This document shows positions 1-11,130 of a DNA stretch of 64,000 nt, one piece after another. The DNA lies in assembly GCA_024220505.1 (NCBI GenBank), contig JAKZZE010000023.1:62001-126000 (forward strand), in the 5' to 3' direction. This stretch comes from Rhizopus arrhizus. Its lineage: Eukaryota; Mucoromycota; Mucoromycetes; Mucorales; Rhizopodaceae. Within the stretch, counting starts at the first letter, position 1, and each line of letters begins with the position of its first letter. The position numbers were made by a program, and so were the translations under genes. The notes under the pieces were generated by a model that did not search any database, had not been told where the DNA came from, and saw only the letters and a list, made by a program, of their open reading frames with translations.

Positions 1-266
1 CATCCGATGATATCAAGAGATGAGATGATTATATAAAGTCTAAGGTCTTAGCCACTTTTGCGGTTTTTAGAAAATATAAAATTTTATAAATTCAAAGCAC
101 GCTTATCGCTCAGTTTTAACAATGTCATGCTTAGAACATACATAGATTACAATGACTAGTATATCCTCCTTCTAGTACAGTTTCATGACTATTGCAATTA
201 CCATGAGCAGGTAATGGTAGTTAAAAGCTAAAAAAAAGTTTTGTGCACCAGTTTTGTCCGCTACTG
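1..266 (+). mobile_element. Right end of a Tc1/mariner-type DNA transposon (copy 1)
   Basis: This stretch is about 97% identical by eye to 16070-16335, the right end of a complete copy of the same element. It ends in the same 31 bp terminal inverted repeat and is followed by a TA at 267-268. Directly after the TA, LINE ORF1 resumes. The uninterrupted LINE copy near 10577 shows the empty site with a single TA, so this is a real insertion with a TA target duplication, the hallmark of the Tc1/mariner superfamily. The left part lies outside the window and no transposase is seen here. Confidence 0.85.
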
Positions 267-815
267 TACCTCCCCTGCCGCTTCCGTGAGTCCATTGGTA
301 ATGCCCGTGCTAAGCTAGCCAAGCTACGCCTTGAGAACTCCCGAATTCTCCACTTGTATTACCCTACCAGCCGTGTAGTCGCCATCTTGGTTCACAATGA
401 CTACGTAGACCATGCTTTGACTACACTCAACAAGGTAGGCATCAAGCCTCTGGAAGAGTTCAACCCTCGCGATGCTGCTAATCTTAGAGATTCCAAGTTT
501 GCTGATCTCACAAATGACGAACGACATCTCAAGATGTGTGAAATTCACACCGCCTCTCTCCTTCGTGCCTTGGATCACGTACGCGTTGAAGTGCGTCCCT
601 CAGTTGCGCGCTCCTTTCTCAACAAGTCTTGGATCACTCAGGAACAATACCAAGACCTTTTAAACAAGTCCCGCCCTCCACGTCAAGCCGCCACCAAGGT
701 CAAAACATCCTTTCTGGATGTCATAATGAATGAAGTTGACCCTCAAGAACCTCTCCCATCTCTTCAAGATCAACCTTCTCCTACTGGTGCTGGTGAACCA
801 GCTGAAGAGATCTAA
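267..815 (+). pseudogene. LINE ORF1 protein, 3' fragment
   Basis: About 182 codons that are almost identical to the C-terminal part of the longer ORF1 at about 9379-11130, including the segment starting LPCRFRESIG. The N-terminal coiled-coil and proline-rich part is missing because a DNA transposon sits at the 5' side. The frame runs to a TAA at 813-815 whose last A is the first base of the ORF2 ATG. LINE ORF1 proteins bind RNA and form the ribonucleoprotein with ORF2. No CCHC knuckle is visible in this fragment, so the RNA-binding role is assumed from the family. Confidence 0.8.
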
Positions 816-3088
816 TGAGTCAGGTAAATAATAATAACAATCATAATGTATACCCTCCTTCCACTCCTTCGTCTATACCAAATAATATCCTCTCTATGAC
901 CTTATGGAACACCAATGGTTGTGCTCGTCACACTATTGATGTCATTACTAACTCCATTCCTTTTACCCATCTACTGTTTCTTACCGAGACGTGGCTCTTG
1001 TCACCGTTGAGGTTTCTCACCAATTGGAAACAGTACCATACGTATGCAATACCAGTAGACAACACCTATCGTGGTGAAATGGGAATCAGTCTCTTGGTCC
1101 ACCCTGATTGTCCATATGAAGTCACTCATTTTACATCCACCTCCCCATACGTCCTCACCTGTCAAGTCTCCAACATGCTGATTCACTGTGTTTACCTGCC
1201 ACCAGCACTATCAGTCGATGAAGCTATGAAAATACTTGACAATCTACCCGTACAAACCCACCCATCACAACAAACACCATCATCTGCGGCGACTTTAACG
1301 CTCGACACCGTGAGATGCTTGGTGATAACCGCACCACCCGTCGTGGCACTGCTCTGAACAACTGGATCGTCGAGAATGGTTTACGCTGTTGGAATTCTGA
1401 ACTTGCGTTTGGAATACCCACGTATAATTCGCACACACGATTCAGCTCCATGACAGGCCGACATTTCCATAGTGTTATTGACCTTTTCCTTAGCACGCAG
1501 AACCTCCACAACGCACAATTAAGAGTCCATGACGATCTTGCTCTCGGGTCTGATCATAGTCCTCTGTCTCTTTCTTGTCTTGTGCCCCCTCCTCCTCCTG
1601 ACTCGTCCAGTCATCCTCGCTTACTTTGGAACCTAAGTAGATTGTCTGACGATGACTGTACCTATGTACAATTGTTTAAAGATAAGATACAACCATTCCA
1701 TCAGTTGCTTCAAGAATATACCTCTACAGATGGTGTCTACACCTCCGTACGTCCCGATCTTGATGCACTGACTCTTCAATTCAATGAGATTATCCAGTCT
1801 AGTTTGGATCAGTCCATTGGTCGCAAGAGCCCTCACAGTCGCCACCATGCTTGGTTCTGGACAGCCGACCTGCAGGCCGCGTTTGACCATTGCGAGTCTT
1901 GTAGACGTGCTTGGAAAAGAGCCTCTGGTCCCAGCAAAGCAGCAAGATGGACTGACTATACTTTGGCATGCTTGCGATACAAGTCTGAACTTCGTCGTCG
2001 ACGTCGCTTCACTTGGAAACAGTTTTGTCACAAGTTGTCATATGGTCCTCTTGCTGATACTAACTCCATTGTCAGTAGGATTAAGCGCAATCGGGTAGTT
2101 CAACCACAATTCTCTCATCCCGAGGGTTCCCGTGTTGCTGCTTCCGTCATGGCAAGACATCTCCAACAGGTGTTCTCTGGTGTAAACCTGCCTGACACTC
2201 GTTACCCTGCCCCACTCATTCCAAATGGTCCTCATCCCATAGATGAAGCCAGCTGTCCCATAACGACCAGTACAGTACACCATGCTCTGTTGAAACGTCT
2301 TTCGAGACGCAAAGCCCCTGGTGTCGATCACCTCCGTACTGAAATGCTGTTGCCGATCGCGGATGAGGTCATTCCAGTGATTACTCTCCTTTTTCAACTT
2401 TGTTGGAAGTGGTCATCGGTCCCCTCAGCCTGGTGTACTGCTCAAGTAGTCCCTATCTACAAGAAAGGAGATGCCTTAGACCCAGGTAACTATAGACCAA
2501 TCTCACTCACCTCGATCATGCGCAAGCTACTCGAGTTGTGCCTGCAGCAGGAGCTGGAATCCACTGCCCCATCACTTGATCCTGTCCAAGGTGGGTTTCG
2601 ACATCATCGTAGTGCGCTCGATCAAGCCTTATGCTTGCATGAGCTGTGCCGACAACACACTATCGACCACTCCGGTGAACCACCTGTCCTTGCCTTCTTG
2701 GACATCAAGTCGGCCTATGACACTGTTGACCGTGCTATTGTATGGCGTGCTCTTGAGACATATGTCTCTGAGCCCATGCTTGGCATCCTTCAGTGTCTAC
2801 TCGATCAGGTAAGTATAGAGGTATTACTTGCTGGACACTCTTCACCTTCGTTCTGGCCTCGTACTGGTGTACTGCAAGGTTCAATCCTCACTCCCTTCCT
2901 GTACTCTGTGTACATCAACTCTCTTCCTGCTGTCCTTCAGGATATTCGCTTGCCTGTCTCTGCACGATATTACAGTACCATGCCCCAACGCGAGTTCGGT
3001 GGCCTCGGGATAAATTGTTTGCTGTATGCTGATGATGTCGTTTTGATTGCTGCTCCTGAGGTTATGCCAAAGTTGCTCAAGAAAGCAG
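815..3088 (+). pseudogene. LINE ORF2: AP-type endonuclease plus reverse transcriptase, frameshifted and truncated
   Basis: The N-terminal part (from 815) is an AP-endonuclease-like domain with the LTETWL motif. The reading frame then changes near 1265-1280. The GDFNAR and SDHSPL endonuclease motifs and the whole reverse transcriptase lie in the other frame, which runs to about 3088. RT motifs visible are APGVDH, GNYRPISLTS, FLDIKSAYDTVD, GVLQGSILTPFLY and the catalytic LLYADD near 3018-3036. The domain order endonuclease then RT places it in an APE-type LINE clade. The C-terminal zinc-finger part is missing here but survives separately at 8439-9008. It cannot make a full ORF2 protein as it stands. 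Confidence 0.85.
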
Positions 3089-3090
3089 AA

Positions 3091-3167
3091 TGTCGTATCC
3101 CAACATACTTTAAACATGATTCATATTCAATTTATAAGAAATCAGAGTAGTGAATGCTTTACAAAGA
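3091..3167 (+). repeat. LTR-Z, truncated 5' LTR
   Basis: These 77 bp match the start of the 3' LTR at 7006-7082 with one visible mismatch. The match begins with TG exactly where LINE sequence stops and ends inside the LTR, where gag sequence takes over. A third, more diverged LTR-Z copy lies on the minus strand at 22099-22862. Confidence 0.85.
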
Positions 3168-6100
3168 AAAATTGTTACAAATGTTCTGCAAACGTACCAT
3201 GGAGTCCTGACCACGCCACTACCTGCAGCAGAGATAAAGTCAAGAGGTTCAACAGCCCTACTAAAGCTTTCCGTTCTGCTCGTTTCTCTGGTCATCACAA
3301 TAGAAGTAAACATTCACCTGCCGCTGTCAACTTGAATGATCAAGAGCACAGCCACGGCAGTATGGACATAGATATTAGTAGCCTGCCTACAAACTATGAC
3401 TGTAAGAAAAAAACTAGCAAACAGAATGAAGTGAAAACTAACCATTCTTTGTATGTACCTATCACTATAGAAAACATCGACACCTTTGCCCTTGTGGACT
3501 CTGGTGCTTCTTTTAGCTCGATAGATATTACATTTGCTAATAAAAATAACATTAATATAAACAATAACGTTTCTGGTTCTATTACTTTTGCTACAAACGA
3601 TAATAAGAGTAAACGTCTCGGTACAACTTCTAAAGCTTTAAGCTTAATTTATGGTGATAACGATGATGCTCTCATCCACACATCACATATTTTCGAAGTT
3701 CTTCCACTTTCTTTTGATACAGATGCTGTCATTGGTTTAGATTTGATGCCTAAATTAAACATTTTAATAACAAATTTAGCTGTAAAGCATCCAAACAAAA
3801 AACCTGCTGTGAAAGAAGAAATCGATGATACTCCTGAACCAAATAATGCCCCTTATGGTACTAATGATCAACAAATTAATTTTATGGCCGCAGTCAAATC
3901 TGATCTCGATCAAAATGCACAGATACCAAAGAATAGTTTTTGCACAGTACCTGAATCAATTATTCATCTTGATACAGAAAAGAACAAAACAGCCTATCGA
4001 TCACCTTACCGTATTCCACTCAAACTGATGCCAGTAATGCGAGATTGTGTTGATACATGGTTAAAAGATGAAGTGATTGAACATGCTCCACCGAGTTCAG
4101 AATGGAATTCTCCTCTCACTTTGGCACCCAAAAAGGATTTACAAGGGAATCTCACAGGTTATAGACCATGCCTAGATCCTCGTTTGTTGAATTCTATTTT
4201 GATATCTAATGATAAACAACCTATACCTAAAATTGATGAAATTTTTGATCAACTTCAAGGTTCAACTATTTTCACTACTTTAGACTTACGACAAGCTTTT
4301 CATCGATTCCAAATTTACAAACCTGATCGTGTCAAAACAACCTTCACTTTTCAAGGTCAACAATACATGTTCAAAGGTTGCCCATTTGGTCTCAAGCATA
4401 TTGCTTCACGTTATCAAAGAGTCATTAATTCTATCCTAGCTGATGTTCCTTATGCTCTTGCATTTGTGGATGATATTATCATTTTTTCTAAATCGTATGA
4501 AGAACATATTATTCATGTACAAAATGTCATCAAGAAGCTCACCAATGTTAACTTAATCCTGAATGTTGACAAATGCCACTTTGCTCAAACATCTGTTTAC
4601 CTACTTGGTTTTTGTGTTGATGCCAAAGGATCTCGACTCGATCCACGCAAGGTTACAAACGCACTTTCTTGGGAAAAGCCATCCACAGGGAAAGATATTC
4701 AACGCTTCTTAGGGTTGGTAAACTACTTTAGGAAATACTTGCCCAACTTATCCGAAGTTACAGCTCCATTGGATAAATTGCGTTTTGAAGGCAAACTCAC
4801 CAGCAAGGTTTGGGGTCAAGAACAAGACAACGCATTCACAAAAATTAAACAACTACTTGCTTCTGCTCCAGTCTTATATCATCCTGATCTTAATGAACCA
4901 TTCTACGTTGCAACGGATGCCAGCAATTATTCCATCGGTGCTGTTCTCTACCAGATCATTGATAAGCAAATCTGCCATCTTGGTTTCATGGCTCGTGCTT
5001 TGTCTACATCTGAAAAGAACTACTCAACTACTAAACGAGAACTACTTGCTATTGTTTTCGCTCTCAAGAAGTTTCATCCATTTTTATGGGGTAATCCTTT
5101 CACTCTTTACACTGATCACAAGGCCCTTACTTACATCCACACTCAACCTGTCGCCAATTCTATGATGATACAATGGTTAGACACAATATTGGATTACGAC
5201 TTCAAAATAATTCACAGACCTGGTATTCAAAACGTACTACCAGACATGTTATCGCGTCTTTTCGAAACCGAAAGAACGCTGGTGGGGGATAAAAACCAAC
5301 ATAGAACCTGGATCACACCTCACATAGTTAATTCAAAAAACACAAATATGACTACTCGTATGATGATGCCTGATGATCTTGTAACCCCAGCACCAGAAGA
5401 ACGGCAAGAATTACTACTCAAGACCCATCTTGAAGGGCACAGAGGCTCACAAGCAATGGTTACCACTCTACATAGTGAAGGAATCCATTGGACGAACTTA
5501 AAGCAAGATGCATTAGATTGTGTCAACAGCTGCCCTGATTGTCAAAAGTTTAATATTGCCAAACATGGATATCATCCATTATCGTCAATCTATGCTGATG
5601 CACCCTGGGATCATATTTGTATCGATACTGCCGGACCTATGACTACATCAATTCAAGGAAACAATTATATTCTAGTTGTAGTAGACGTATTCACAAGATT
5701 TTGCGTACTCAAAGCAATGCCTGATAAATCTTCACATACTATCGCACTCGCATTAAGAAGCATACTATCACTCTTCGGTCGTCCAAAAATTATCCAAAGC
5801 GATAATGGAACAGAATATGTCAATGAAATCATCCGTAAATTCACTGAAGTTTCTGGTATCGATCATCGCCTTATAACAGCATATCACCCTCGAAGCAATG
5901 GTATTGCAGAACGTTGGGTTGGAAAGACAAAGAATATAATATATAAAAGACTTCAAGGCAAGAACGATGACTGGGACTTATACCTTGACAGTACCCAAGA
6001 AGCTCTAAACAACACACCAACTGCCTTACACGACACAAGACCATTTTCACTGATGTTTGCTAGACGTCCAAATCAATTCAAGGACTATAGTGACGTGTCA

Positions 6101-6694
6101 ATTCCTACAAACTACAATGAAACAAGAAAACAGTTTAATGGACACATTACGAAATTTAATAACACTGTTTTACCAGCTATTCGCGAGAAAATCAAAACTT
6201 CTCAATCTGCTGCCGAAAACAAGTTTAACAAATCTCATCGAATTATCAAGGAAATACCATCTGGTAGTCAAGTCATGATCAAGAATATAAACCGAACTAC
6301 AAAAACAGATCCACTCTACATTGGAAATTATACAATTGTCAGAAAGAACCAAGGAGGAAGCTACATCCTAGTTGATGGTACTGGCGCACTTTTACCTCGA
6401 AATATTCCACCTTCACATATCAAAGTAATATCAGAAGAACAATCTGAGGTATATGATGTCGAAGCCGTAATTGACCACAAAGGCACTCCCGGTAACTGGT
6501 TATACTTGGTACGTTGGAAAGGCTATGATGCGAAAGATGATACTTGGGAACCTGAAAAACACTTTCACGACAACAGACCAATACTAAAATACTGGAATCG
6601 TCGAAATGGACAACGTAATGTTGAACCTAATTCAAGTGAAAAAAGACCAAGAAAAAACCACGACAATTCAAGCCGTAAAAGAGCAAGAAATTAA
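3168..6694 (+). pseudogene. Ty3/gypsy Gag-Pol polyprotein with chromodomain (family Z), N-terminally deleted
   Basis: One open frame holds a gag zinc knuckle (CYKCSANVPW, with a C-x2-C-x9-H-x3-C spacing), aspartic protease (ALVDSGASFSS), reverse transcriptase (FVDD near 4463-4474) and RNase H (ATDAS, TDHKAL). It continues with the integrase HHCC finger (HLEGHRG then CPDC), the integrase core with D, D and E motifs (CIDTAG, QSDNG, the NGIAER region), and a C-terminal chromodomain (LVRWKGYDAKDDTWEP, near 6500-6560). The frame from protease to chromodomain is intact, so this is a young copy. The first codons of the frame upstream of about 3168 come from LINE and LTR sequence. Gag before the knuckle is missing, so it is probably not autonomous. 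Gag and Pol share one frame in this family. Confidence 0.9.
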
Positions 6695-7005
6695 CCGTGA
6701 CTGCAATTCATCTTAATACGTATTATCTCAACGCCTTACGCTACCTTTCAATAATTTAAAAAACTTCCAATAATCCAATTTACAATGTCAATCCACATTC
6801 TATCCACAGTTCATTTACATGTAGAATCGTCAACATAAAAAAACCTTTCACATGTTGCTACCTACACATTCTTATAACATGCACTTACGAATTACATATT
6901 GCTTTGCTCAATATTACACAACAGAGAACTTCACTTACACTCGTCTTCACAATTGAACACTCATGAATCTAAATCCAGAAGTAGTTATGACCTGGAAGAG
7001 GGCAA
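6695..7005 (+). other. 3' untranslated region and polypurine tract of the family Z gypsy element
   Basis: AT-rich non-coding DNA between the gag-pol stop codon and the 3' LTR. It ends in a purine-rich run, GGAAGAGGGCAA, that abuts the LTR start and would prime plus-strand DNA synthesis. No other feature is seen in it. Confidence 0.7.
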
Positions 7006-7426
7006 TGTCGTATCCCAACATACTTTAAACATGATTCATATTCAATTTATAAGAAATCAGAGTTGTGAATGCTTTACAAAGATTTATTACAGTCTTTTCT
7101 CTATTATTCGGTCATAACTAATTCCACTCCTTTAACTCAATACAAGTTGTTTTAATATAGCTCCTGATGCAATGAGACATAAATGAAAAATAGATCTACT
7201 TAAATAATTATAAACAGTCCACTTGCATAACCAGGAACAGGTCTTCATACTAAAATTTATTCATGCTAGATCTACAGCTATAATTAATTAAAGTATCTTG
7301 AAAAGGATTTAATTGAATCTTCATGAAAAGGATATAAATACCAGATACAATAATATTAAATAAAAATAGAACTTTTTTAAGTCTCGTTGAATTTTATAGT
7401 CTTTTTTATTCTTACGAGATAACACA
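7006..7426 (+). repeat. LTR-Z, full 3' LTR (421 bp)
   Basis: Begins TGTCGTATCC and ends AACACA. Both boundaries are defined by comparison: the start matches the truncated 5' LTR at 3091, and the end is where this copy and the minus-strand copy at 22099-22862 stop being similar. The minus-strand copy has about 340 extra bases inside. Directly after 7426 the sequence is a transposase gene. Confidence 0.8.
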
Positions 7427-8214
7427 GTTGGGCAGCCAATTGTCGTTGAAATAGACGAAAGTAAGTTTGGCAAGCGAAAATATAATAAGGGAAAGAGGGT
7501 AGATGGTGTTTGGGTTGTTGGGGGTGTAGAGCGTACGCCCGAGCGTAAGGTGTTCTTGTTGACGGTACCTAACCGCAATCAAAATACCTTGAAGTTAATA
7601 ATCGATACATTCGTAAAGGATGGTAATGATTAGAATATGTATATGCTAGATGATCAGTGCACCTAATCATTGATGACAGGCTCCCATGTTATGGTAGATT
7701 GCTGGAAAGGCTATAAAGGGATTGACAGTGATCCAAGCCGAAACTTGATTGTTGAAACGGTCAATCACTCAAAAACGTTCCGTGATCCGAAGACAGGTGC
7801 TTGTACTAATACTATTGAAGGTATGTACTTGTGTAGACCGTAGAATCCTTAAACTATGCTAACAGCCTGCTACTAGGCACCTGGAATGGTATCAAACGAG
7901 GAGTGACTAGTCGTCACCGCACAGCATCGATGATGCCATGGAAGTTAGTGGAGTTCATATGGCGTAGGAAACATGCCAGTAATCACTGGAAGGCAATGCT
8001 TGCTTGCTTTTCGCAAGTGTCGTTCAATAGAGCAGGCATTGCCGACCAAGGTCCACTGGTATCTTTGCTGACTACCGTCTTAGAGGATAGCATTAGTGAT
8101 CAAGGGGAAATGGAACCAATTATTTTCATCTCAGATGAGGATTCCGAAAACGAATACGATGAAGATTATACTCCTACTTCTCGTACCACCATGAAAAAGC
8201 CCCGCACTGCTTAA
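7427..8214 (+). pseudogene. Merlin/IS1595 (ISXO2-like) DDE transposase, spliced, 5' end cut off
   Basis: Three exons fit together in phase: 7427-7622, 7680-7820 and 7877-8214, giving 225 codons ending in TAA. Introns of 57 and 56 nt have GT...AG ends (gtaatg/gacag and gtatgt/tactag). The protein shows the ISXO2-like transposase signatures: VVEIDESKFGKRK, GVWVVGGVERTPERK, VMVDCWKGY and NTIEGTWNGIKR. The first D, the D before CW and the E of NTIEG fit the catalytic DDE triad. The C-terminus is acidic (DEDSENEYDEDY). The 5' end is lost because the gypsy LTR ends exactly where this frame starts. Terminal inverted repeats of a parent transposon were not found. The clean splicing and frame suggest either a recently active transposon or a family retained as host genes. 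Confidence 0.75.
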
Positions 8215-8438
8215 AATAAACAAATAAAACTTTCATAAATAACCATACAAATCAGGGCCATATAGTGTCTATTTTCTTGCTTCAATAATGTCCGCTAGTT
8301 GCCTTTTTGGGACATAAATGTTACACCATCTGAGAGTAAATTGTCCGAGCTTTCGAATGATGTATAGCTTATGCCTATATGCTTGATTTTAGCTCCGCTA
8401 CAGGCTTGCAAAATGTGGACGGTAAATCTTTCATTTAG

Positions 8439-9056
8439 CCCCGCATTGCTCACTTTACCTGCGTCGCTCATGTTCGCCTGTGTACTGAGACCTATCGCGA
8501 GCTCAATCTAGCAGCGATCTATCAAAAACCAAAGCCTCCAGTTCTTCTCTCTGCTTGCCGTCCGTACCATTGTGTAGATCCAATCCTTACAATACCGATG
8601 AGCGTCTACGATCGTAGTCGTCTCCTGAGGTGGCGTATGGGTTGGCTACCAGGTCGTCCTATCGCCTGTCGCTGTGGTCACCCACATGCATCTAGAGCAC
8701 ATTTGTTGAGCTGCCTTCGGGTGGCAATACGTTTAAATGTTGCTCTAAACACTCGCCCTAATCCGCTGGATTATGTGTTGAATCAGTTGCCCCGCAAGCT
8801 CCCCGTTCGGCATTCTCCTTCTCTTCTCTCTCGTTGGTCTGCTTGGTGGCCGGTAGTTTGTGCCATCTTGTTTGAAATCGAACAAATCTGTCAACCTGAT
8901 GAAGAATTTTCTCCTGCAGCATCCGATACATCAGGCTCATTACTCCTAGACAAACTCAAGCCAGCTACAACTGTGCACCTTTCCACTTTACTGTCAATCG
9001 CTGAATAACTCCTTGCTGTTTACTTATAGATTAAAAAAAAAAAAAAAAAAAAAAAA
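8439..9056 (+). pseudogene. LINE copy B: C-terminus of ORF2 with zinc finger, 3' end and poly(A)
   Basis: A frame open from 8439 to the TAA at 9006-9008 encodes the cysteine/histidine-rich LINE ORF2 tail (RMGWLPGRP then CRCGHPHASRAHLLSC). This tail follows the reverse transcriptase in APE-type LINEs. A short 3' UTR is followed by 24 A residues (9033-9056), the expected poly(A) end of a retroposed copy. It is 5'-truncated at about 8439, consistent with incomplete reverse transcription. The 220 bp upstream (8215-8438) holds nothing recognised. Confidence 0.75.
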
Positions 9057-9378
9057 GAAAATATATATAAGAAAATACAAAAAAAAGAGGAAAATACAAA
9101 AAGAACTAAAACTAGAAAAAAAAAAAAAACATAGCTTTTACTACCTCACGCCATTTGGCTTTCTTTAACTCCGCCCAGCCTCTGTCTGTTGGCTCTACTT
9201 TCATCTGTTCAAAAGAGAAAAAAAAAAAAAAAAAAAAAAAAAAAACAACAAAAAACTCTTTTATATATTACTTTTTACTCTGTACACACACTTATAGCTA
9301 TTAACCTCTTCTTTAATAGCTCTCAAAGCTACTTTACCTGCTGCTATAGCATCCTTTTGCTCCTTCTGGACATCCATT
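9057..9378 (+). other. A-rich linker and probable LINE 5' UTR between LINE copies B and C
   Basis: This stretch has three A-rich tracts, including 28 consecutive A at 9218-9245, and a C/T-rich stretch in between. It joins the poly(A) end of LINE copy B to the beginning of LINE copy C, both on the plus strand. It may hold the 5' UTR of copy C, but its exact start cannot be placed. Confidence 0.45.
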
Positions 9379-11130
9379 TTGGCCTTTGTGCCCTTCAACT
9401 ATCTTTCTTTCCTGGCTTCGGCCCTCTCCATCTATCATCTGCCAGTATCATCTGTGCCCTCAAACCAACCTCATCTCGCGCTATGTCGCCCTTCACTCTT
9501 GCTCTCTTGGCCACTGCTGCCCTCTCCACTTCTTATCATACAAGCTATCCATGTCGATCACCTCTTTCAAGATCCGATTCATGCGAACCTCCTACACCTT
9601 TTTTTCAGTTCTACTGTTTTTTTATTACAATTTCATATTACATCTGTAATAACCACTCCAAGGCGAGGCACTATGCTCACACTGGCGACGCCTCCATGCC
9701 TTTTAATAAAGAAAATCTTTTATCTCGGACATAGTGACACCTTCTTTCGTGTTTCTGATTGTTACACCAACTTTTGTCTGGCTAAACAATCACCCGCATA
9801 CACTTCTTTAAAGAAAACCTATCAATCCGTCATTAGTACAATACATCCATCAAGAAACAACATTACTCCACTTACCCCACCTTCTTCAACTCAAAACTCA
9901 TCAAATAATCCAGTTTCAAAGATTCAAGAAGAAACTACAATCCACAGCAAAACCAGTAACCAGGAACCTATTTCCTCCTCCTCCTACACCGCCCCTACTA
10001 AGCGCACCCTCTCCGACCGCTCACCACAACTTCAACCCTTTGATCAAGTGAGCCGTCCCAATCGCAAGATAAAGTCACATAATATCGACTTTATCATGAA
10101 TCCTAATGCTACTCTTGACTTTGGGCCCACCCAACAGCCTACTCACCAGTCTCCAGTGCTCACAGTGGACCAACCACTTGACTTTGGATTGCCTTCTTCC
10201 GTCCCGGATTGGTTCCGGCCCTTCCAAGCCAGGCTTCTTCACGTGGAGTCTTTGGTCCAAGAGAACCAACGCCTTCGAGAGGAGCTCAAGGTAGCTCAGA
10301 CCCGTATTGCTGAACTTGAGGTCCCTCAAGCCCAACCACCACAACAACAGCCCAAGCCTCGCGCTGGCACTGAGGCATCAAAGTGGAAATCGACTCCTCC
10401 TTCTCCTCAACCCACTGCTACTCCTGCCCCCTATAAGGCAGCTGCTTTAAAGGGAAAGAAAAACGCCCCTCCTGCGCACAAGCCTCCCACCACTCGCCCT
10501 CGCAAGGTGTTGTCCACCAGACAACTTCAAGTGGTGGCACGTACATTCACTCCGGTATCCGGTACCCATGGGTACCAATACATATACCTCCCCTGCCGCT
10601 TCCGTGAGTCCATTGGTAATGCCCGTGCTAAGCTAGCCAAGCTACGCCTTGAGAACTCCCGAATTATCCACTTGTATTACCCTACCAGCCGTGTAGTCGC
10701 CATCTTGGTTCACAATGACTACGTAGACCATGCTTTGACTACACTCAACAAGGCAGGCATCAAGCCTCTGGAAGAGTTCAACCCTCGCGATGCTGCTAAT
10801 CTTCGAGATTCCAAGTTTGCTGATCTCACAAATGACGAACGACATCTCAAGATGTGTGAGATTCACACCGCCTCTCTCCTTCGTGCCTTGGATCGCGTAC
10901 GCGTTGAAGTGCGTTCCTCAGTTGCACGTTCCTTTTTCAACAAGTCTTGGATCACTCAGGAACAATACCAAGACTTCTTAAACAAGTCCCGCCCTCCACG
11001 TCAAGCCATCACCAAGGTCAAAACATCCTTCCTGGATGTTATTATGAATGAAGTTGATCCTCAAGACCCTCTTCCACCTATTCAAGATCAACCTTCTCCT
11101 ACTGGTGCTGGTGAACCAGCTGAAGAGATC
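9379..11130 (+). pseudogene. LINE copy C: nearly complete ORF1, cut by an LTR at its last codons
   Basis: The frame is open from 9379, but the first 240 codons are low-complexity and the likely start is the in-frame ATG at 10096 (MNPNATLDFG). From there the protein has a short coiled coil (about LLHVESLVQENQRLREELKV), a Pro/Gln/Ala-rich basic linker, and the conserved C-terminal domain shared with copy A. At 11131 the frame runs into an LTR after the GAGATC that precedes the normal ORF1 stop. ORF2 does not follow. Part of ORF2 of a matching copy reappears at 18766, beyond the gypsy elements. No zinc knuckles are visible. Confidence 0.75.

Larger units (their letters stand above)
267..3090 (+). 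mobile_element. Non-LTR retrotransposon (LINE) copy A, interrupted at both ends
   Basis: LINE body carrying the 3' part of ORF1 (267-815) and most of ORF2 (815-3088). The 5' end is interrupted by the Tc1/mariner-type element. The 3' end stops abruptly at 3090, where the LTR of a Ty3/gypsy element begins, just after the YADD motif of the reverse transcriptase. Three other pieces of the same family lie in the window. ORF1 and ORF2 overlap as TAATG, an arrangement known from LINEs that restart translation after ORF1. The copy is dead because ORF2 is frameshifted and truncated. Confidence 0.85.
3091..7426 (+). mobile_element. Ty3/gypsy chromovirus-type retrotransposon, family Z, 5'-deleted
   Basis: The element has a full 3' LTR at 7006-7426 and only the first 77 bp of the same LTR at its 5' end (3091-3167). 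From there it jumps directly into gag at the zinc knuckle, so the rest of the 5' LTR, the primer-binding site and the gag N-terminus are deleted. A purine-rich tract (6993-7005) lies directly before the 3' LTR, as expected for a polypurine tract. The two flanks (LINE at 3090, transposase gene at 7427) show no shared 5 bp duplication, so the present outer junctions are not a simple insertion. Confidence 0.85.

Noticed and set aside
3091..7082. 77 bp direct repeats at 3091 and 7006 as a giant target-site duplication
   Set aside because: The repeat starts with TG next to a polypurine tract at 7006, and a third copy at 22862 shows it is the start of an LTR.
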